Source: Gallibacterium trehalosifermentans
GTDB taxonomy: Bacteria; Pseudomonadota; Gammaproteobacteria; Enterobacterales; Pasteurellaceae
Reading direction: 5' to 3'
NCBI RefSeq assembly: GCF_042433055.1
Contig: NZ_JBHLWB010000008.1
Coordinates: forward strand, 62,001-126,000
DNA: 64,000 bases
Positions 59,874 to 64,000 of the stretch are shown one piece after another. Within the stretch, counting starts at the first letter, position 1. Each line of letters begins with the position of its first letter. The position numbers were made by a program, and so were the translations under genes. The notes under the pieces are model-generated. The model was given only the letters and a program-made list of their open reading frames with translations, searched no databases and was not told where the DNA came from.

Positions 59874-62240
59874 ATGCAGTATCAAGATCCTCACTATGCA
59901 GAAGAAGTAGAAAAATATGGAAATCCAATTCCAAGTCGTGAGTTGATCCTCACTGTTATCCGTGATCATCATGCTCCAATGAGCAAAGAAGAGCTTTTGC
60001 ATACGTTAGCGATTTATGATCCTGAATTACAAGAAGCAATGCGTCGTCGTTTACGTGCGATGGAGAATGATGGACAGTTAGTTTTTACCAAACGGAAGCG
60101 TTATGCGTTACCAGAGCGTTTAGATTTATTAAAAGGGACTGTGATCGGGCATAAAGATGGCTATGGTTTTTTACAAGTAGATGGCTCAAAAGATGATTGG
60201 TTTATTCCGAATGGTCAAATGCAAAAGGTATTGCATGATGATTATGTATTGGCACAGCCTAATGGTTTTGATCGCCGTGGGCGGAAAGAAGTACGGATTG
60301 TACGTGTTTTAGAACGACGTAAGAAACAAATTGTTGGGCGTTTTTTCTTAGAAGATGGAATCGGTTATGTGGTACCAGATGATAGTCGGATTAATCATGA
60401 TATTGTGATCCCGAATGAATATCGTGCTGGGGCAAGAATGGGGCAAGTTGTTGTTGTTGAGTTAAAGAGTAAAGAAAATAGTTTTTCTCCTTTAACTGGG
60501 CGTATCACTGAAGTATTAGGCGAGAATATGGCAAAAGGCATGGAAGTGGAAATAGCCATTCGTAATTATGATATTCCGCATACTTGGTCTGCTGCGGTGC
60601 AAACACAAATTGCAGAATTAAATGAAGTTGTTGCTGAAAAAGATAAACAAGGGCGAGTTGATTTACGTGATTTGCCTCTCGTTACGATTGATGGTGAAGA
60701 TGCACGAGATTTTGATGATGCCGTATTTTGTCAGAAAAATCCGCAAGGCGGTTGGACGTTATGGGTAGCGATTGCAGATGTGAGTTATTATGTTCGCCCA
60801 CATACTGCCTTAGACCAAGAAGCTCGCCAACGTGGTAATTCGGTTTATTTTCCAAGTCGTGTGGTACCAATGTTGCCAGAAGTGTTGTCGAATGGCTTAT
60901 GTTCTTTAAATCCACAAGTTGATCGCTTATGTATGGTCTGCGAAATGCAGATTTCCACAAGAGGGAAAGTACAACAATATCAATTTTATGAAGCGGTAAT
61001 GAATTCGCACGCACGTTTAACCTATAGTAAAGTGTGGAGGATCTTACAGGGCGATGAAGAACTTAGTGAACGTTATCAGACACTGGTACCACATTTACAA
61101 GAACTTTATGCGATGTTTAAAGTCTTATTGACCGCACGTCATAAACGTGGGGCGATTGATTTTGAAACGATCGAAACAAAGTTTATTTTCAATGATTTAG
61201 GAAAAATAGAACGTATTGAACCTGTTGAGCGAAATGATGCACATAAATTAATTGAAGAGTGTATGATAGCGGCAAATATCTGTGCTGCCCATTTTATGGA
61301 ACAACATCAAGAACCAGCACTTTATCGTATTCATGCGGTACCAGGTGAAGAAAAATTAACCTCATTTAGAACATTTTTGCGTGAGTGTGGATTGACGTTA
61401 GAGGGTGGGTTAAAACCGACACCAGCCGATTATGCTAAGTTAATGGAGCAAGTAAGAGAACGTTCTGATAAAGAGTTAATCCAAACAATGTTGCTGCGTT
61501 CGTTAAGCCAAGCGGTTTATAACGGAGATAATATTGGACACTTTGGTTTAGCCTTGACAGAATATGCCCATTTTACCTCGCCGATTCGCCGTTATCCTGA
61601 TTTATCTTTACATCGTGGCATTAAGTATTTGTTGGCGAAAGCGCAAGGTTCGAGTAAACGTACTACTAAAGGTGGTGGTTATCATTATACGTTAGATGAA
61701 ATTGATCTCTTAGGTGATCACTGCTCAATGACGGAACGCCGTGCAGACGAAGCAACACGAGATGTTGCTGATTGGCTAAAATGTGAATTTATGCAAGATC
61801 ACGTTGGTGAGGTGTTTGACGGGACGATCTCCAGCGTAACAGGATTTGGTTTCTTTGTCCGTTTAGATACATTATTTATTGATGGTTTAGTCCATATCTC
61901 TACGTTAGAAAATGATTATTATCGTTTTGATCCAAGTGGACAACGATTAATCGGTGAAAATAGTGGTATGTTGTATCGCATTGGCGATAAAGTTACTGTT
62001 CGTGTGGAAGCAGTAAGTCTAGAGGAAAAAACAGTAGATTTCTCTTTAGTCGCCACTTCTCGCCAACCACGTCGTTTAGGAAAAACGGAAAAAGATCGTG
62101 TGCTAAAAAGTATGCGTTATGCGGAAAGCTTACAAAAAAGATTACGCAAGCAAGTTGATGGAGAAGAAACAAAGCGGAAAGCGAAGAAGAAAAAAGCAAC
62201 GCGAAAAGCAAGAACAACGAAAAGTAAAAAACGGAAATAG
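59874..62240 (+). CDS. rnr: Ribonuclease R
   Basis: 788 residues from ATG 59874, which follows AAGGAG (59862-59867) and gives the family N-terminus DPHYAEEVEKYGNPIPSRE; a GTG at 59817 overlapping cysE is rejected. Domain order is an N-terminal helix-turn-helix (about 20-80), two cold-shock domains (about 85-240), the RNB catalytic domain with TIDGEDARDFDDAV (Asp cluster), an S1 domain (about 650-730), and a Lys-rich tail (about 745-788). It is a processive 3'-5' exonuclease able to degrade structured RNA. Confidence 0.95.
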   Translation: MQYQDPHYAEEVEKYGNPIPSRELILTVIRDHHAPMSKEELLHTLAIYDPELQEAMRRRLRAMENDGQLVFTKRKRYALPERLDLLKGTVIGHKDGYGFLQVDGSKDDWFIPNGQMQKVLHDDYVLAQPNGFDRRGRKEVRIVRVLERRKKQIVGRFFLEDGIGYVVPDDSRINHDIVIPNEYRAGARMGQVVVVELKSKENSFSPLTGRITEVLGENMAKGMEVEIAIRNYDIPHTWSAAVQTQIAELNEVVAEKDKQGRVDLRDLPLVTIDGEDARDFDDAVFCQKNPQGGWTLWVAIADVSYYVRPHTALDQEARQRGNSVYFPSRVVPMLPEVLSNGLCSLNPQVDRLCMVCEMQISTRGKVQQYQFYEAVMNSHARLTYSKVWRILQGDEELSERYQTLVPHLQELYAMFKVLLTARHKRGAIDFETIETKFIFNDLGKIERIEPVERNDAHKLIEECMIAANICAAHFMEQHQEPALYRIHAVPGEEKLTSFRTFLRECGLTLEGGLKPTPADYAKLMEQVRERSDKELIQTMLLRSLSQAVYNGDNIGHFGLALTEYAHFTSPIRRYPDLSLHRGIKYLLAKAQGSSKRTTKGGGYHYTLDEIDLLGDHCSMTERRADEATRDVADWLKCEFMQDHVGEVFDGTISSVTGFGFFVRLDTLFIDGLVHISTLENDYYRFDPSGQRLIGENSGMLYRIGDKVTVRVEAVSLEEKTVDFSLVATSRQPRRLGKTEKDRVLKSMRYAESLQKRLRKQVDGEETKRKAKKKKATRKARTTKSKKRK

Positions 62241-62254
62241 TTTGAGATAATAAA

Positions 62255-62995
62255 ATGAGTGAACAAATTTATGGTATTCATGCGGTGTCGGCGGTATTAG
62301 CAACGGCGCCAGAGCGATTAATCGAAGTAATGGTGTTGAAAGGACGTGAGGATAAACGTTTACTCCCTTTATTGGAAGAGTTAACTCAACTCGGTATTTC
62401 AATACAATATCTTACTCGTCAAGCCTTAGATAAGAAAGCTGATGGGGAAGTGCATCAAGGCATTATTGCACGAGTACAAGCACCAAAAGAATATAACGAA
62501 AATGATCTTTATAGCTTATTGAATAAGAAAGATAAGCCTTTCTTGCTTGTTCTTGATGGGGTTACGGATCCGCATAATCTTGGGGCGTGCTTACGAACTG
62601 CTGATGCGGCAGGCGTCGATGCAGTGATTGTGCCAAAAGATAAATCGGCTCAATTAACTGCAGTAGCACGCAAAGTTGCCTGTGGTGCAGCGGAAGTGAT
62701 GCCATTAGTGCGAGTAACTAATTTAGCGCGGACATTAAAAACCTTACAAGAGGAATATAATATTTGGGTGGTGGGTACCGCTGGAGAAGCTGAACATTCT
62801 ATCTATCAAACAACCTTAACAGGAGCGATTGCCTTGGTCATGGGGGCAGAGGGTGATGGAATGCGCCGTTTAACTAGAGAATCTTGCGATCAGTTAGTTA
62901 GTATTCCAATGCAAGGTTCAGTCTCATCATTGAATGTTTCTGTTGCAACAGGTGTATGCTTGTTTGAAATTGTAAGACAACAATCATTAGTTTAA
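62255..62995 (+). CDS. rlmB: 23S rRNA (guanosine-2251-2'-O)-methyltransferase
   Basis: 246 residues of the SPOUT/TrmH family. The N-terminal L30e-like domain has IYGIHAVSAVLATAPERLIEVMVLKGREDKR; the SAM domain has LVLDGVTDPHNLGACLRTADAAGVDAVIVPK, IALVMGAEGDGMRRLTRESCDQLVSIPMQGSVSSLNVSVATGVCLFE. IYGIHAV and length agree with RlmB. It follows rnr by 14 bases, the conserved rnr-rlmB pair. Confidence 0.95.
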   Translation: MSEQIYGIHAVSAVLATAPERLIEVMVLKGREDKRLLPLLEELTQLGISIQYLTRQALDKKADGEVHQGIIARVQAPKEYNENDLYSLLNKKDKPFLLVLDGVTDPHNLGACLRTADAAGVDAVIVPKDKSAQLTAVARKVACGAAEVMPLVRVTNLARTLKTLQEEYNIWVVGTAGEAEHSIYQTTLTGAIALVMGAEGDGMRRLTRESCDQLVSIPMQGSVSSLNVSVATGVCLFEIVRQQSLV

Positions 62996-63007
62996 GTGGA
63001 TTTGTGT

Positions 63008-63574
63008 ATGTTAAAAAAATTGTTTCTTTCAACATCAATTCTATTATTAGCGGCTTGTTCTGCACAGAATGATGATCTTTATCCGGCAGAATATGCAAAT
63101 GCAGATTATGAGTTAAGTAATGAAGATGCACAACGTTGGGTAATTGCAAGCCATCAGGCAGAGCAATGTATCTATCCAAATTTAACGCGTATTCAACAAG
63201 AACATTTTTCTAAGGAAGATGCTTATATCTATTCACAATATGTCTTTTTCTATCCATTAGAAAGTGTGATTGGTGCAGAATATGTGAAGATGATTCAGGC
63301 AGACGAAAAATCAATGGGTTTTGCGCAATACCAATTCAAAAAGTATAAGCAAACTGCATTTGCACCAATGCCAGCTGGAGATTGTGCTACATTAAGAGTG
63401 AAGGCACGAGATGACCTTAAAGTGGTTAAAGGGCAGTATCAAAGTGGTATGGCGATTGATGAGGTAAAACCAGCCGTAGCAGAAAGTAAGAAGAATCCAG
63501 ATGGTATTGCAACGAATGAGAATAAATTCTTTTTTGATATTATCAAATGGGGTGCAGCTTTGTTTATTTTATAG
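63008..63574 (+). CDS. Uncharacterised lipoprotein
   Basis: 188 residues from ATG 63008. The signal is MLKKLFLSTSILLLAACSAQ with lipobox LAAC (Cys17). The mature protein has two further cysteines (EQCIYPN and GDCATLRVKA), which may form a disulfide, and a conserved-looking EDAQRWVIASHQAEQCIYPNL segment. A short hydrophobic stretch (IIKWGAALFIL) closes the C-terminus. It resembles small Pasteurellaceae lipoproteins of unknown function. It follows rlmB by 12 bases and is probably co-transcribed. Confidence 0.7.
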   Translation: MLKKLFLSTSILLLAACSAQNDDLYPAEYANADYELSNEDAQRWVIASHQAEQCIYPNLTRIQQEHFSKEDAYIYSQYVFFYPLESVIGAEYVKMIQADEKSMGFAQYQFKKYKQTAFAPMPAGDCATLRVKARDDLKVVKGQYQSGMAIDEVKPAVAESKKNPDGIATNENKFFFDIIKWGAALFIL

Positions 63575-63581
63575 CCAGATG

Positions 63582-63610
63582 AAGTGTCGGATCTTTTGGA
63601 TCCGATACTT
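63582..63610. terminator. Convergent hairpin between the lipoprotein gene and maf
   Basis: A 12-bp stem with one G-T pair (63582-63593 with 63599-63610) and loop TTTTG overlaps the maf stop. There is no long T run on either side, so it may be a weak or Rho-assisted terminator. Confidence 0.5.
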
Positions 63611-64000
63611 AACCTAAAATAGCTAAATTGAATTTTTTCAATAATTCAGCTGTTTCAAATAATGGTAACCCCATTACACCACTATAACTGCCATTTAAAT
63701 GCTTAATAAATCCAGCTGCTAATCCCTGAATTGCATAAGCTCCCGCTTTATCTAACGGTTCACCTGTTGCGACATAAGCCATAATTTCGGCAGTAGATAA
63801 GGTTTTAAAGGTTACCTGACTAATTTGTAAGTGGTGATAAAGCTGTTGCTGATATGAAACGGCAATAGCAGTCAAAACCTGATGCGTTTTTCCTGATAAC
63901 TGTTGTAGCATTTCGTGGGCTTGCTCTATGGAAGCAGGTTTACATAAAATTTGGCGATTTAATGTAATACAAGTATCTGCAGTTAATAATGGATAGTAGT
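63609..64000 (-). CDS. Maf-family nucleotide pyrophosphatase (YhdE type), 5' part outside window
   Basis: About 130 C-terminal residues are visible, and the frame stays open to the window end, so the N-terminus lies beyond 64000. LTADTCITLN corresponds to the catalytic Asp-bearing GADT motif (here with T for G), followed by KPASIEQAHEMLQQLSGKTHQVLTAIA, EIMAYVATGEPLDKAGAYAIQGLAAGF and LNGSYSGVMGLPLFETAELL. The DKAGAYAIQG pattern and Q in that loop match the YhdE dTTP/UTP pyrophosphatase group. The ATG at 63911 is internal. Confidence 0.85.
   Translation of the reverse strand, partial: YYPLLTADTCITLNRQILCKPASIEQAHEMLQQLSGKTHQVLTAIAVSYQQQLYHHLQISQVTFKTLSTAEIMAYVATGEPLDKAGAYAIQGLAAGFIKHLNGSYSGVMGLPLFETAELLKKFNLAILG

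Noticed and set aside
1..64000. CRISPR arrays, insertion sequences, prophage, toxin-antitoxin pairs
   Set aside because: No regularly spaced repeats, transposase, phage structural or small paired toxin genes were found on either strand.

Overview
The window is a 64 kb chromosomal stretch of a low-GC gammaproteobacterium of the family Pasteurellaceae. The evidence is gene content and order: lptC-lptA-lptB followed directly by ptsN-rapZ with no rpoN, divergent mlaFEDCB-ibaG, a comNOPQ-type competence pseudopilin operon, sspA-sspB, tamA-tamB, secB, and Pasteurellaceae-like protein sequences. A full-length TyrR and the near absence of classical uptake signal sequences argue against Haemophilus influenzae itself. 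I cannot fix the genus. There is no rRNA, CRISPR array, transposase or prophage, and one tRNA (Arg-CCU). No gene-free stretch exceeds 300 bases.

Layout. 1-3.2 kb: pldB, a small membrane protein, glpR-ubiA. 3.2-10.6 kb: an accessory carbohydrate locus with an ABC importer (ATPase, binding protein, two permeases), an oxidoreductase, a divergent FadR-type regulator and a second oxidoreductase, with paired operator-like palindromes between the divergent arms. 10.6-19 kb: class II amidotransferase, tadA, tRNA-Arg, rapZ, ptsN, the lipopolysaccharide export genes lptBAC, and the divergent phospholipid transport operon mlaFEDCB-ibaG. 19-22.5 kb: dnaE. 22.5-25.2 kb: a two-gene surface-lipoprotein module, a Slam outer-membrane translocator and its probable substrate. 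The substrate is a coiled-coil plus TbpB-like lipoprotein interrupted by a 10-base G tract that puts this copy out of frame. 25.2-36.9 kb: yfiF, pssA, yicC, nagE, yqhD, ridA, argF, mutS, recA. 36.9-43.8 kb: recX, djlA, a DUF2238 protein, dusC, yjjG, tyrR, sspAB. 43.8-46.1 kb: comNOPQ. 46.1-64 kb: glpE, ppx, tamB-tamA, yibQ, envC, gpmA, yibN-secB, gpsA-cysE-rnr-rlmB, a lipoprotein and a partial maf.

A strong theme is envelope biogenesis: LPS transport (Lpt), phospholipid retrograde transport (Mla), beta-barrel and autotransporter assembly (Tam), septal murein hydrolase activation (EnvC), phospholipid synthesis (PssA) and surface lipoprotein display (Slam). The two regions that look accessory are the sugar importer with two GFO/IDH/MOCA-type proteins and the Slam/lipoprotein pair. 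The latter is the best candidate for a poorly described system: a phase-variable, stalked surface lipoprotein with a dedicated translocator and no neighbouring TonB receptor.

All calls are from reading the sequence and from remembered family features; no database search was run.
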